NCBI GenBank assembly: GCA_022749755.1 | Contig: CM040443.1 | Coordinates: forward strand, 8,529,744 to 8,593,743 | DNA length: 64,000 nucleotides | Direction of reading: 5' to 3' | Source of the DNA: Azadirachta indica | Lineage: Eukaryota > Streptophyta > Magnoliopsida > Sapindales > Meliaceae | Shown: positions 49,901 to 64,000 of the stretch, piece by piece | How the letters are laid out: each line of letters opens with the position of its first letter | How positions within the stretch are numbered: position 1 is the first letter of the stretch | Translations under genes and position numbers: made by a program | Notes under the pieces: model-generated | Told to the model about the DNA's origin: nothing | Database searches by the model: none | The model's input: only the letters and a program-made list of their open reading frames with translations

Positions 49901-51489
49901 CAGCTATAAAATGGCAAAAATTGTCTATTTTTAAAGAGTCTGTGTATCTTTATTTGGATGCTTCCATCTTGCATGTTCAATATGGATATGCAATTGTTAC
50001 GATATGCTGGACTAGTTCCTTAGGGAAGACATAGGCAAATTCATGAGAACACAGCCTCATAGGCAAGTATACATCAGTATTCAAATTTGATGAGTAAAAA
50101 CTAAAGGGTTGAAGTGGGACAGTATTTATTTGCACGGTTATGTTCTGTATGCTGAGGATGCTGCTACTTTGAGGAGACTAGCACCAGTGTATGGATTTCC
50201 TAGACAAAAATGTTCTGCAAATTTTAGTGTACAAGTATTTGCAGAGTTCATTTCCATACAAGCAAAATTATGTGGTGAATATATATGAAGCAACCAGGAG
50301 TATGAAACTAGCAACATAATAAAAAACTTGCTGCCACATGTATTTTAAACACAAAAGAATTTTAGTAACTAATCCTATATATTGCTCTGGTGAATTTTTC
50401 TGATTTTGAATGGTCCATTCATATTACAGTTGAAAGAGATGGCTGAAGGGTCACCAGAAGGAGAGAGCCCAAGTTTCACTGCAGGTTCTGTTGCCAAAGA
50501 CCCCTCCAGCGTTCGAGACACGTTCTCAACTGAGAGCCACAAACCAAGCACAATAGCTACTGAAAGTAAGTCCAATGGCAATTCAGCAAACAGAAACTTG
50601 TCTCATGAAACCAAGTCACAAACCGAAAAGAAAGAATGGATGGTGCAAGATGAACCAGGCGTGTACATCACTTTATCTTCCTTGCCAGGTGGTCGTAATG
50701 AACTAAAGCGTGTTCGTTTCAGGTATCCTAACAATCATCCTTGATTTATGAAATCAAGAAAAACATACAGTGGATTTGGACATCAATCCTTATCTAATAA
50801 GAATGTTCTTATTTTTATAAAATGAGAATGGCGTAATGATAACCATTACATTGATTTAATGGCTCTCAATTCATTATCTTTTATTAAATCAATCTGATAA
50901 TGTCAGCTAACAAAGACAATAACTGCACAAAAGATTAATGAATTGAGAGTCATCTGATCAATGTAATAGCTCTCACTATCTCATATTTATTCTACAAAAT
51001 ATAAAGATATCCTTACTAGAGAAGAATTGTGATGCATGTAAACCCTTTTGCAAACAATTAAAAGAAAGCAGCATTATCACATTGCACGAAACAATTTTAT
51101 AGCTGAAGTCTTCAAATAGTAAGGGTGATGTCATGCTTTGCCTTTACTGATCTCTTATTGCCTATAGTGTATTCTTTAAACTCTTTTGAAACACTGCTAG
51201 AAGAAACCTTTCCTCAAGACACTCTTGAAAAGGTTGCAGTTTTATGACTAACAGCAGATAATCTTAGCTTCTGTCTAGCAGTTTTTATGCACCAACAATT
51301 TGAGTTGGTGATCAAAAGTCAAAAAACACCTAAAAATCTTGCTATCAAATCAACTTGATTTTTTTGTTTACTGAACAATTACTGTTGTACTACAGTCGGA
51401 AGCGTTTCACAGAACAAGAAGCAGAGAAGTGGTGGGCTGAAAATGGAGCCAAAGTATGTGAGCGGTACAAAATCCCTGGTGCTGATTAG
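43981..51489 (+). CDS. PRAF-type protein: PH, RCC1 repeats, FYVE and BRX domains (1030 aa)
   Basis: Exons: 43981-44028, 44709-44795, 45447-45536, 45851-45931, 46113-46277, 46374-48461, 49579-49725, 50430-50722, 51396-51489; together 3093 nt. Domains in order: PH (residues about 15-140, LKKGAYLLKYGRRGKPKFC and ESMLIWYSGKEEK), RCC1 propeller repeats (from about 245, with repeated GDVFIWGEG-, ACGEYHTCAV- and GQLGHG-type words), FYVE zinc finger (about 638-700, CSSC...RKRHNCYNCG...C..C), coiled coil (exon 7) and a C-terminal BRX domain (KEWMVQDEPGVYITL ... EAEKWWAENG). PRAF proteins bind phosphoinositides and can act as exchange factors for Rab-type GTPases. The FYVE core has HNCYNC in place of the animal RHHCR, the usual plant variant. 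The exon 5 donor is uncertain: 46278 (GTGCGT) and 46290 both keep frame. Confidence 0.93.
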
Positions 51490-51558
51490 TAGCCAGTGCT
51501 TCTTCACTTTCTCTGTAAGAAGGCAGGCTTATCCTAGATTACCCTCTTCCTCTCACTT

Positions 51559-51774
51559 GAAGCTGTAAATTTTTATCCCCGTTATTCAGAGGAATTTTCA
51601 CTAAGAATTGTAGGATATTGGCAGGTAGGTTGAGAGATAGAGAAAAGAATGTAGGAAAGAGATTACAAGAAAAGGAAACAGTAAATGTGCGCCTTGAGAA
51701 ATGTGGACGTTCTGAGGTACCTGCTGAAGCTGTAAATTTTGTCCCCGTTATTCAGAGGAATTTTCACCAAGAAT
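51559..51774. repeat. Direct repeat of about 50 bp in the PRAF 3' UTR
   Basis: Copies at 51559-51609 and 51725-51774 share GAAGCTGTAAATTTT and CCCCGTTATTCAGAGG and AATTTTCAC, about 165 bp apart. This looks like a local tandem duplication with later divergence. Confidence 0.75.
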
Positions 51775-52165
51775 TTTTTGTTTTGTTTTTTTTCCTTCTT
51801 GTTGCTAAACTAGTTAGTACATTCCTAGATGAGTTTTCTGTTTTTCTCTGAGGCTATCGGTTGCCTCATCCCTTTGTCAAATCCTTCTTGATAACCAATC
51901 CGTTTCTACAGTTAAGTAATTACCATAGCTCCATTTTGAGATTTAGTGATAGTACTTCTTGAAAATTCAGCAATGGAGGCTCATATTTTGAAGAAAATAC
52001 AGAATTTTAGCTTGCAATAAATACAAACTTTTGTTTTGACTATATAATGCTGCCTTATACATAGGAAACCCTGGTGGCATGATAATGGTAAAACATAGCC
52101 ATCAATGCCTTGGATGCAATATCTCTAACTAGAATGTAAAGGTTTGATAGTAAGCAGGAAACAAA

Positions 52166-53550
52166 CTACCTCCCCCTCAAAGGAGTGAGACTGCTGGTAA
52201 TTGGCGTCTTCTCTTCCTTGAATGGTTGAGTTGAGGGATCTGATAGACTCGGCAACCTTGAAACACTACCCTTCCCTTTCCTGGCATTTGGTCCTATCTC
52301 CTCTATCATGTATTTCCACCCATCAATAGGTCTCCTCCGACTAAATATATGAGTCTTAATAAAACTAGCTATCTGCACACTCAATTAATAAAACAAAACA
52401 TAAGACAGTGAATGATTAAGAGCTTTGTTACACAGTGAGAACACTATAACTGCATTTCAATCTATTACTTATGCATAGTGACCAACAACAGATATGCTGA
52501 GCATACTGAAAAGATAAGTATTATTTAAGTATGACTAGGCTAAAAGGAAATGAATCAGTGCATATTGTCACACCTGGAATTTGCAGTATGCAATTCGGCG
52601 GTCAAATTCTTGCAGGAGAATGTCTTCTTCTCTTTGTGACATCTCCCATACATTTCCATCTTGTTCCTTTGATGTTGTTTCCCAACCATCAGGTTTGTTT
52701 TTGAACTCAGAAGAGCTTGGGATCTTTGCATTATCCAAATCATCATTGGCAGAGTCAAATATCCTGCATTTTTTTTTTTATTTTAACTTTTAAATCAACA
52801 ACAATCTCACCAATAGCCTAGCTAACAGCCTCTATGAGTTGCTCCAGACTAGATTTAAACAATTAAATACAGCTAGAACTCAGAGAGAATAAAAATTCCT
52901 TTAGATTTGCATTGTTTCCAGAACAGAATGAAATAGAATAAAAAAAAATCCCAAAATCACCCAAAAGCAATTACTTCACAAAGGGAGAAGAGATATAGAG
53001 CATACTCAGAGCAGCTATCAAGCAGTCTATCGATATCATCACCACTATTTGCACCCAAACTGCCCAACTTAGCTTCTTCTTGTTTCTCAATCTCCTTTAC
53101 CCACAATCCAGCATGAATCCTCTGCTTCTTCAATCTATAATCCCTCTTCATACTCTCCAAACTATACAGCTTATCACTCCCCTCACCGCCGCCACTATCT
53201 TTTCTCTCTATTTCTTTACTCTTCTTGTTTCGTCTCTCATCCCAATTCTCATTCATCTCCTCTACAAAAGCCTTCGTCTCGGGGTCTACATCTGATGGTA
53301 AAACGATAGTATTGGAACCGTTAGAGCCGAAGTTCACGTCTGTTTCCCACGGAGCTCGGTTCTTGGGTGACAGGTCTTCCGGGAGCCAGGCGGTTTCCCA
53401 GGCGTCGTTCCATTCTTCATCGCTGTTTTTTGGGGGTTTAGTGGAGAGGGATTTGATGAGAATTGATGGGTTTAAACGGGGTTTTAAGAGGACTGTTGTT
53501 GTCCTCGGTTTCGTTATTGATGTCGATACTATGCGTTGAAGGGTCTGCAT
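52166..53550 (-). CDS. GCD1: GCD1-like mitochondrial protein (313 aa, 3 exons)
   Basis: Exons on the minus strand: 53550-53006, 52763-52574, 52372-52166; together 942 nt. The N-terminus MQTLQRIVSTSITKPRTTTV, rich in R, S and T with no acidic residues up to about residue 40, is a clear mitochondrial presequence. Next come EEWNDAWETAWLPEDLSPKN, RDYRLKKQRIHAGLWVKEIE, DDIDRLLDSCSEIFDS and a basic tail RRRPIDGWKYMIEEIGPNAR. These words match, from memory, the plant protein GAMETE CELL DEFECTIVE 1, needed in mitochondria for gamete maturation and reported as a plant mitoribosome component. It lies head-to-head with RPS9. Confidence 0.82.
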
Positions 53551-54265
53551 TTTTAGAGTTTATCAAGGCTTTTTGAAGGTGAAATGGTGGGTACTTTGAT
53601 CAGTGTCCCATTTATTTCGGAAGGTTTCCACAGCTTCCTTGAGCCCCCGTTAAGTTCAGGTAGACAGAGGTGGAGCTTGAACCTTGAGCAAGATTGGATC
53701 ATGGACCCGATTCGACTTGGTTTGATTTGTACGATTCGTGATTCAGAATGAAATTTTAAAAATTAGGTCATGATTATATTTTTAAAGAGTTATGTTTTTT
53801 TTTTTTATTTGAAATGAAAGAGTAATACCTGAACGAGGGCAAAATTCGCCCAAATAAAATTTATTAAATATTAACTAATGCATATATCTTATTACGTAAT
53901 TCTATTTAGTAACTTTTGATTTATGTGTTTCAAATAAAATTAAATTAAACTATTTTTTTTCTTCCTTTTAAAATTGTTTTTTTTTTTAATTTGACTCTCC
54001 CATAAAACCAAACTGAACATTCTGAGGCTCATTTGCCTTTCTGTAACAAATATTTATGGAATGGGCTAGAGCTTTCCTTGAAAGCCCAATAACGTTACTA
54101 CGCCTACAAAGAAATTAGGGTTAGGGTTTTGAAGAAAACAAAAAAAAAACCATATATAAGGACTCTTATAAACACTCTCTTTTTTCTTAACCTCCTGTAC
54201 TCGTCTTCTTCATCTCCAGCCTTTACGAGATCGCACACAGAGGATCGCACCAGTAGCAGAGAAGC
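53551..54265. promoter_or_regulatory. Divergent promoter between GCD1-like gene and RPS9
   Basis: This 715-bp spacer sits between two start codons pointing apart. Site II words TGGGCT (54062-54067) and AGCCCA (54083-54088) and a telo-box (54115-54130, TTAGGGTTAGGGTTTT) lie on the RPS9 side. This pairing is standard in plant ribosomal protein promoters, where TCP factors bind site II. Since one neighbour is a cytosolic ribosomal protein and the other a mitochondrial ribosome-associated one, shared control is possible. Confidence 0.7.
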
Positions 54266-56423
<2,158 letters not shown>

Positions 56424-57468
56424 GCCCCTTGTGTGCACAGATAGTTATTGATGGTGGGTTGGTTATATTAGGAACTGTGGCCAAGTTTTGCAACTTGACA
56501 TTTCTGTTCTTGATAAGTTGATGTTTTTGTTTGAGATTGTTCGACCATAGGAAGTTTTGCATGCATTGTGTTTTTTCTGACTCTGATGAAGAGAATTTTT
56601 GTTGTCATTGGAATATTATTGTGACGACCTCTTTTCTTTTTTCATGCTTAAATTAATTTCTGCTAACTTTTGAATTGAGTTTAATTACTTTGTGCCCCCT
56701 GAACCGAAAATGCATATATCATACTGGGCTAAAAACTGGTGGAACGAACTTGGAATTGTAGGAGCTGAGGCTTCGGGACATCAAATCCCAACACCGAAGT
56801 GATGATTGACTGAATTATGGTTGAAACTCCCGTCTATTTTGTAGTTTAAGTGTACAGTGTCTATATGGAAGCATTGGATGCTTTTTCACTTTATGTTTAT
56901 TGGTTAGTGTTGTTGACAAATGCTGCTCAGTGGCTGTGACTTTAAGTCTTATTGGGCTCTGTTTGTCCGTGGGCTGTGGGTGTTAAAACGCGCTAAAGCG
57001 TTGACGCGTGTGTATCATGTTCATTCGACTGAAGACTATTGGGTTAATCGAAATAAAATTGTAGAAATAGATTATTTCGGAAGAATTTTAACTTTTTAAA
57101 ATTTAAAGGACTTTTTTAAATTACAAATTTTAAGTGTTTTTTTTTTTCGAGTAAAATAATATTTTTAATATTGGATACAAAAAAGATTATATACCAAAAT
57201 GATAATAAAAATTCAATTGAGAAATGGCAACAAATTGAGGCTTACTACTACTATGGCATGAATTTACGATAGAGTCCCAAACCCGATTAAACGTGCTCTC
57301 TTTTTCTAATATAATGATTTTCAAGCGTTTTGTACTTGTACCAAGTTGTTCGATGATTAAATTTTGTAAAAGAAGAAAAACGTGGGGAAATGCAAAAGAA
57401 GAGTAGCCATCATTATTAATACCTGTCTCGTGGTTAAATTGGAGTCTGTGATTGTAAACATGGGCTGC

Positions 57469-57514
57469 TTTTGAATTTTGAATTTTGAATTTTGAATTTT
57501 GAATTTTGAATTTT
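57469..57514. repeat. Heptamer tandem repeat (TTTTGAA)n
   Basis: About 6.6 perfect copies of a 7-bp unit. Confidence 0.9.
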
Positions 57515-57957
57515 GCGGGCAGCCTTCCATTTTTACAATAAATAGCAAAAGAGGAGAATTCTCCTCCTTTATCAATTAACCTAGTGTTAATTGCTCTTGT
57601 TCTTGGTCCGTGTAAGTTGTTGTATCCAACCAACCATCTTCTTCAGTCGTAATTGAGATGATGATGATGATGTTTATGATGATGATGATCTGTCTTCAAT
57701 ATTAAGATGTGGTTGAGAATGAGAATGACAGCAACTTTCAATTCATAACAATACCGTACTGCAGCATGTAGATTCTTCTCTCTATTCTCTGCTTGCTTCT
57801 CCAAACATAGGATGGAGGCAAGGAAGGAAGGAATATTTACATACACCACCTACAAAATGAACTTAAAACTGATGAAGAACTAAAACAGTTTAGGAGCATC
57901 AAATCAAATCCATGCCGTATAAGCCATTCCCTCTTGATACGACACATGAAATTGAGG

Positions 57958-57995
<38 letters not shown>
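57958..57995. repeat. (AAT)n microsatellite
   Basis: About twelve to thirteen perfect trinucleotide units. Confidence 0.9.
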
Positions 57996-57997
<2 letters not shown>

Positions 57998-58807
57998 ACC
58001 TTTTTAACTAATTACAAAACCTGCAGTGTAGAGTACAACTATAAGTGGTAGTGGTGGGGTTGCTTTTAATTTCACGTGGGATTTTTATTATTTGCTATGT
58101 TATAGAGCCAAAGAAAGAATGATGTAGTAGGAACAAATAGCTATCAATCAATCCAGGCTGTGACCTATGTCATTTATTTTCTTTTTGTGAAAAAAAGATT
58201 CCCACCAATCTTGAATTTGATGTGTCTGTCGTACACAACTTTGGTTCCTTCAATTTGCTTTGCTTTGCTTTGCCTTGCTTTTCTTTTCTTCACTGGGATA
58301 TTTGGATGCCGAAATAGACACCCTAACCACCATTTTCCTTGCAATTTTTATCTCTTTGGGTTATTGGACCAGTGGCCGGGCAGCCATTAATTAATAATAT
58401 ATTGTCATCTCATTTGCTCGTGCATCATCTTATTCTCCATTAATCCAAATGGGTTTGTTTTACTTCCATTAAAATTAATTTACTTTCAGTAATCATCCTC
58501 ACTAATTTAAGTGTCAATTTTTTATTTTTCTTTCTTTCTTTTTTTTGTTTTTTGGGGAGGGTGTCATCATAATATCCTTAATCGTTTAAATTCCGTTGAG
58601 AAGAATTAACTCAATCAATTTAGAAGTATAAATCAACTCAACGGCAGGAATTAACAAATACCCATATTCTGTATATGAAGGAAAAAAAAAAAAAAAACAC
58701 AAATACCCCAACTTGGGATGGGAATGAATACATAACATTTAAACAATCGTGATTGTGTCTGCCACTATTAACATTAATTTGTCCTCCAAAGATTCTCATT
58801 TCCATTA

Positions 58808-58810
<3 letters not shown>

Positions 58811-58842
<32 letters not shown>
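58811..58842. repeat. (AT)16 microsatellite
   Basis: Uninterrupted dinucleotide run. Confidence 0.9.
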
Positions 58843-58844
<2 letters not shown>

Positions 58845-58989
58845 TACCTAAATTTGCTTAATTTGTGCTTCTTATACCTTTCTATTCTTAGCTAATGCAT
58901 TCATACCCAAACCAAAGCTAGCTAGCTACCATCACCACTTCTGTAATTTTCATGTTTTTTATTTATTCTTTCAAAATTCTTAATTTTCC

Positions 58990-59024
<35 letters not shown>

Positions 59025-60855
59025 CTACTTGTGCTATATATTATTCAAAATAAAATTAAAACAAAACAAGAAAAAAAATTATAAATTAATTTCTTATCTA
59101 GACTACATATATAAATATCAAGCTGAAATACTCAAGCCGGAGGATGAAGACGGGTACGGCACGGCCCCTCCCCTATGCGTTTCTTTGTCTTTTTGGGTTA
59201 TGAAATCTAGTCAAGTCGTTTTTAACCCAAATAACGTTAAATCATGATTTATGATGCTGCATGTCATTTTCCAATTATTCAAGTAATAATAAATCATGTG
59301 GATTAACGGACGGATCATGACTTGTAATTTTAATTCCGGACCCACGTTAAGACTTATTTACAGACAAAACAGGTTTATGCAACCCACTTCATTGGATTAC
59401 ATTTTTGTGATTTATATTGACTTCACACAACCCCACTTTGCAAAGAAGATTTGATGTCTTACACTTCTCCCTCTTTCCGTTTTTGTTTTCTGCTTTGTCT
59501 GGGCCCACCCATTTGAATAAAAAAACAGATACCACGTGTTCTTTCGATTAACATAATTTCCTTCGATTATTATCACTTGACTTGCTTTAAACGTTTGTCT
59601 TCCCTTCCCATCTGGAATTATATTATTGTAGCTCGTGATTATTTATTTCTCTTTTTCCGAAATTATAATTTTTATTATTTTCAACCAACGATGTACCTAA
59701 AATTCATTCATTAACATTCAAATTAAAACCAAAAGAAAAAAAAAAAAAAGAGAGACAAGAAATTCTCCTCATGTTTATGAAAACCATCACCAATATTCTT
59801 TAAATTTTGGGTAAGAATTAATATCGTATCGTAATGTCTTATAGTACTTCATTCAATTAAATAATCCCACAAAATTTTTATAATTTAAATTTACTTATAA
59901 ATTGATCTCCACTATTTAAATTAAATCATTTTCTTTGTTTTTTCTTATAATAGATCATTACCTTGTAATTTAATTTTTAACAATTTATAAAAATTTCATC
60001 TACCAATTTAATTCTTTTCTTCTTTGTTTTGTAATATTTTGGGACTCTTTTTACCATTTCTACAACCTCTCCCGCAAATTAAAAGGCAAAGGAAACTTAA
60101 AGGAGAATCATTTAAAAATAATTTAAAAAGAAAGTAAGAAAAGATTTTAATTTCTAATGGAAGAAGTAAAATCGCGATGCTTCACGACCGTGGGTCTATT
60201 TAATATTTATCTTATATTTATTGTATTGAAATTTTATACTATGTAAATAACAGATAAATTAATCTCTCAAAAAAAATTTAATAATAATCTAATCATAAAA
60301 TACTTATTTTTCTAACAGAAGTGAAAAGTGAAAAGTGAAGGGTCTCAAACGTTTACAGTATGAATTGAGAGAAAAGTTTGAATCTCTACGGCATAAATTG
60401 GGCAGATTGAACGTGATAGATAATGTTTTCTTTTTGTTTCAATCTTACAATTTTTCTGTTGTTTTTTTTTAAAAAATATAATTAAATTTTTTATATTATA
60501 AGTTAAGAACTGTGAAAAAAAAAATAAAAATAAAAATAAAATTATATATACAGATTTACAGCCTTTTCACGAGTCTTGGCCCTATAGTGAATGAAGAAGC
60601 TGATGGGAGCGGGTCTCTCTCTCTCTTCTCATTGACCGTTGATTCTAAACAATATCATGTTCATCATCTAGTGGGACCCTCTGCAAGAGTTATGGGTTAT
60701 TGGGCAAATTTGAAACACACCACCGCACCATTCTACTCCACACCCGTCTCAATCAAATTGTAAGGATATGATACATTGATACTTATCAACATAAAACCAT
60801 ATATATGCATGCATCCATCACCAGAACATAACATCTTATCATGTGAACAAGGCCT

Positions 60856-60885
60856 CCCATCCCATCCCATCCCATCCCATCCCAT
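60856..60885. repeat. (CCCAT)6 pentamer repeat
   Basis: Six perfect units followed by degenerate CGCCT/CGCAT units. Confidence 0.9.
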
Positions 60886-62005
60886 CGCCTCGCATCGCAT
60901 GGCAGACAACACAAAACAGCCTCATTACTATGTCACATCACTGTAATGTGTGATTGATTGACTCCACGCTTGATATGGACCCACCGCCTGCGCACTTTTT
61001 TATCTGTGGGCCCTCTCTGGTCTCCTTTTTTCAGCCTACTTGCCCCTCCCTTAGATTTATTCTAATCATCGTCGTGGGTCCCGCCACGCCGAGTTCCCTC
61101 TATCCCCCATCACCATCACCATCACCATCACCTCACCACGTCATCACCCTATTTTCTTTTCTTTTTCATTTTTCCTCATTTTGTTTTATTTATAATTATA
61201 TATATATACACACACAAAACTGAAAGTTGGCGGCAATCAGGAGAAGAGATCCAGAAATGGTGTTAATACATAACTACAGGTGGGTCCGTCAATTGTTTAT
61301 GAGATCAGACAGAGTAACCACACGCGCTACAACTGCGAGTATGACCCGTAATCTAATATTTAGCCGGAGTCGATTGAAATGAGTATCCAAGAAAACCTAG
61401 CGTGACTGCGACGTTCTCGAATACAAATGGGGACTAAAGCGTCTTTTCAAACGTAGGCTTCCATCCAACCAAAAGCGTAGACGCGTGCAACGCACGCAAG
61501 ACCTAATAAAGCAACTGTAAAAGAGTTTCTCTCATAACCTAACCCCGATTAAACCACTCGGAAAAGCCGGTGAGCAGAGGTTCTTCTTCTAATTATTCTG
61601 GTGTCCACCGGCGCACTTTTAAGTATGGGCTTACATTCAAATGGGTCCATTTGATGTTTCCCATTAGGGACAATATTGACTTTTTGTATGGCACAACATT
61701 TAGCCACAACAATTGTTACGCTGTGCCCATGCCAACTTTAAAGAATAGAGAATAAAAAAAAAAAACAAGCAACAGAAATTTTAGCATAACCCGTTGAATA
61801 TTTAATTAATTAATTTATAATTATCTAATTTTAATCTTCTAACAAGAGAAAGGTGACACTTTGATATTTTCTTTACATTTTAAATAGAGAGAGGGACCAA
61901 AATGAAAACCAAAAGATGTCACCATTTTTCAATTTTCACCCACTCATCTCTTTCCTAATTCTTTTTGAACCCCCACTATTTCCGTATCTTTTAACATCTT
62001 CGCAC

Positions 62006-62539
62006 CTACATAAACAGTTCAGACTGTAACAAGGTGTAGTAGTTAGCAGCCTCGTCTTCGAGATCCCACAAACCATCACATAAAGCTAACTCATCTCCAC
62101 TGTTAACACCTAAATCTCCATATTCTGTACTGTTAACACCAACTTCCATGGATGGAATCCCAAGCTCATCGTCAGAAGCTTCGAGCAGACGTCTCATAAC
62201 CCTCTCTCTGTCGTCAACTTCATCTTCCTTTGAATAAGAAGATGCTGAGGACGAAGAGGAGGAGGTAATGGCAGAGTCTTCTGCGGTAGTGGTAGAGGCT
62301 GTAGTGAGGTTGTTTTCTTGGTCGGTCTCCACGTTTTGGCAAGGAATAGAGTCAAAGATATCGTCAGTTGAAAGTTCATGCTGCAGACTTGTCATTAAAG
62401 ATGACACATCTTCCGCTGGCTCATCTTCTTCAACTTCAAGAAGAGAGATTATGTGGTTGTATGACTTATGGCGCTTAGTTTCTTCGCCATCCTCTACCTG
62501 GGTTTCATCCCTCCGGCGTTTTAATGGTGTCTCAGCCAT
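62006..62539 (-). CDS. Small acidic plant protein of unknown function (177 aa)
   Basis: Intronless frame on the minus strand. Start chosen at 62539 (MAETPLKRRRDE); an upstream in-frame ATG at 62563 would add eight hydrophobic residues and seems less likely. The N-terminus has a basic cluster (KRRR, KRHK) that could be a nuclear signal. Then come acidic leucine-containing blocks (SYNHIISLLEVEEDE), a serine run, VMRRLLEASDDELGIP, and a C-terminus LWDLEDEAANYYTLLQSELF. This pattern recurs in plant proteins without known function; I cannot name a family. Short acidic motifs next to a nuclear signal would fit a transcriptional co-regulator, but that is speculation. Confidence 0.8.
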   Translation of the reverse strand: MAETPLKRRRDETQVEDGEETKRHKSYNHIISLLEVEEDEPAEDVSSLMTSLQHELSTDDIFDSIPCQNVETDQENNLTTASTTTAEDSAITSSSSSSASSYSKEDEVDDRERVMRRLLEASDDELGIPSMEVGVNSTEYGDLGVNSGDELALCDGLWDLEDEAANYYTLLQSELFM

Positions 62540-62591
62540 TAATAGAGAGAAGCACAAGAACACTGGAGAAGAATAAGCTAAGCGTATCAGA

Positions 62592-62628
62592 ATGAGAGAG
62601 AGAGAGAGAGAGAGAGATAGAGAGAGAG
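62592..62628. repeat. (GA)n tract in the 5' leader of the 62006-62539 gene
   Basis: This GA run is CT on the coding strand and lies about 55-90 nt upstream of the start codon, between it and the TATA box. Confidence 0.85.
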
Positions 62629-62692
62629 AGCTAGCAGAGCATACAAAAAGAGTTGGAGGAAAACATGAGGAGACAGAGGAGAGGACGTGAAG

Positions 62693-62701
62693 ATTTATAT
62701 A
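62693..62701 (-). promoter_or_regulatory. TATA box of the 62006-62539 gene
   Basis: The minus strand reads TATATAAAT about 155 nt upstream of the start codon, which predicts a leader of about 125 nt containing the CT tract. Confidence 0.6.
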
Positions 62702-62709
62702 GAGGTGAG

Positions 62710-64000
62710 GGGAAAGTGTGAGTTCCGGTCAAAATGAGTTAAAACAAGAAAGCGAGAATATTTAATACGTTTTTTTTATTGTTTTGTTAGAGAGAAAAAG
62801 ATGCTCAAGGAAAAAATTAAAAAAGAATTGAAAAAAGGCTAAGCAAGAAACATATAGTTGTCTCTTTCCTCACGAGTTGCTCTTCCTTGAACATAAACCG
62901 TCAGATTTAACTTTCCCTAAAGATTTGTGGTCCCGATGAAAATCCAACGGCCAATAGCTGAAGTAGACGTTTGCTTGAGATTGTAAATATCAAAGACTCT
63001 TTACAAAATGACAAAGCAATGAGACTAGACTAGACAGTAAGTGTTATAATAAAGCTAGAGGCGTGTCGAGTCACGCTCGAACCGAGGCTGGTTACAAAAT
63101 CTCTTTAAAAAGTGTATTTCTTTATCTTTACTTTGGTGGTGCCAGTTTCTAAGCTGAGCGGAACAAATAAAATAAAATAAATAAAGGGATATTCACAGAT
63201 AATTCCCTTGCTTTTTCTAAAATAACAAATTGTGATAAATGTCAATTATTTGTAGCGGACAAGGCCCAGATAAATTGATAACCCTGTATAAGCCAGTATG
63301 CCACTGCCATGACAGAGATTTATTTGTTATTAAAGACCACAATGTCAATACGTTCTTATTTTAACATTTTGCAAATACTAGGTACTTATCCGTTTTTAAA
63401 AAATATATATACATATTTTTTTTTTTTTCCTGAACGACAGATATCATAATTATGAATGATATCTCAAGTCTGTCAGCTTTATGCAGAAGAATGGAGGGTC
63501 AAGAGTAGTGAATTAGTGTAAGTCGTGAAGCAGGAAATCAGTTTTAGATCTGGGTATGGGAAATGATACAACTTTATGACAGGTAAAGAGCAATGTAGCT
63601 GATAAGACATGACCTACCCTTGTGTTTAATTATTGTAAATTTATCATTATATATATTTTATTATCTCTAGGTGTTGTTCAGAGTTTCGAGAAAAAAAGAG
63701 AAAAGAAAAAAGACGAAGGGTGTTTTTGGTAATTTAGAAAAAGACCATTGGAAAGTGACAGAAGAGGAAGGAGTAGGCACGACTGTCTGATTGATGATTA
63801 AATGACCCGACGTCGTGGTGAAATATAGCTGCAGCGGCGGCAAAGCTTTTGGTTTCCATGCTTTGCCAGTGTGTACATTATGGAGAGACGTGAAGGTACC
63901 ACATCACCTTCAACTTGTAATTGATTTTGTCTTTGGTTCTTACAACTCAACTTACCTTTTTGTCCAATCAAATCACAAAGTTTGTGTCAGGACCACAAAA
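62710..64000. other. Intergenic to the end of the window
   Basis: No gene seen. AT-rich, with several A- and T-runs. Confidence 0.4.

Larger units (their letters stand above)
56424..62005. other. Intergenic, microsatellite-rich
   Basis: No exon chain found. Repeats: (TTTTGAA)n 57469-57514, (GAT)n near 57657-57689, (AAT)n 57958-57995, (AT)n 58811-58842, (TTA)n 58989-59023, (CCCAT)6 60856-60885 and (CCATCA)n near 61108-61131. Position 61204-61600 is richer in GC and could hold an unannotated transcript, but no frame is convincing. Confidence 0.45.

Noticed and set aside
57187..57633. A 148-codon minus-strand frame
   Set aside because: It owes its length to the TTTTGAA repeat, which reads as a periodic peptide in any open frame.

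Overview
The window is nuclear DNA from a flowering plant. Its genes are split by AT-rich GT-AG introns, it carries plant-only families (class I TCP, PRAF, HVA22, miR2275), and its intergenic DNA is full of AT, CT and trinucleotide microsatellites. The gene content suggests a eudicot, most likely a rosid tree of the Citrus kind; this is inferred from protein and repeat style and was not tested.

Layout. Positions 1-300 hold the last exon of an upstream gene. Positions 2150-2785 hold a TATA box followed by four tandem hairpins whose 3' arms match microRNA miR2275. Positions 3357-24830 are a tandem duplication of an ancestral block, HAD hydrolase (+), CUL3 (-), MOG1 (+). The first copy carries an intact HAD gene and CUL3a and ends inside the MOG1 5' region. 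The second starts inside HAD intron 3, so it carries a HAD pseudogene (13020-14412), an intact CUL3b and the complete MOG1 gene (24867-27770). The spacer between CUL3b and MOG1 has grown by about 4 kb and includes a 1740-bp Mutator-like element with a perfect 9-bp target-site duplication.

Positions 27771-35597 are gene-poor. A single-exon class I TCP gene lies at 35598-36860. After another gene-poor stretch come an HVA22-like gene (41011-42040), a second miR2275 locus with two hairpins on the minus strand (42465-42712, TATA box at 42877-42884), tRNA-Ala(AGC) (42948-43020) and a nine-exon PRAF gene (PH-RCC1-FYVE-BRX; 43981-51489). A mitochondrial GCD1-like gene (-, 52166-53550) and the ribosomal protein gene RPS9 (+, 54266-56423) share a divergent promoter with site II elements and a telo-box. 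A small acidic plant protein of unknown function (-, 62006-62539) is the last gene; the rest is intergenic.

How the genes relate. Most are housekeeping or regulatory genes that are neighbours without an obvious shared pathway. The most notable content is the pair of miR2275 loci in opposite orientation about 40 kb apart. miR2275 is the known trigger of 24-nt reproductive phased siRNAs in anthers. The duplication, with two full-length CUL3 ubiquitin-ligase scaffolds and a junction that fuses the MOG1 5' region to HAD intron 3, is the second. Coding exon sets were assembled by hand from splice sites; each complete multi-exon gene closes in frame with a length divisible by three.
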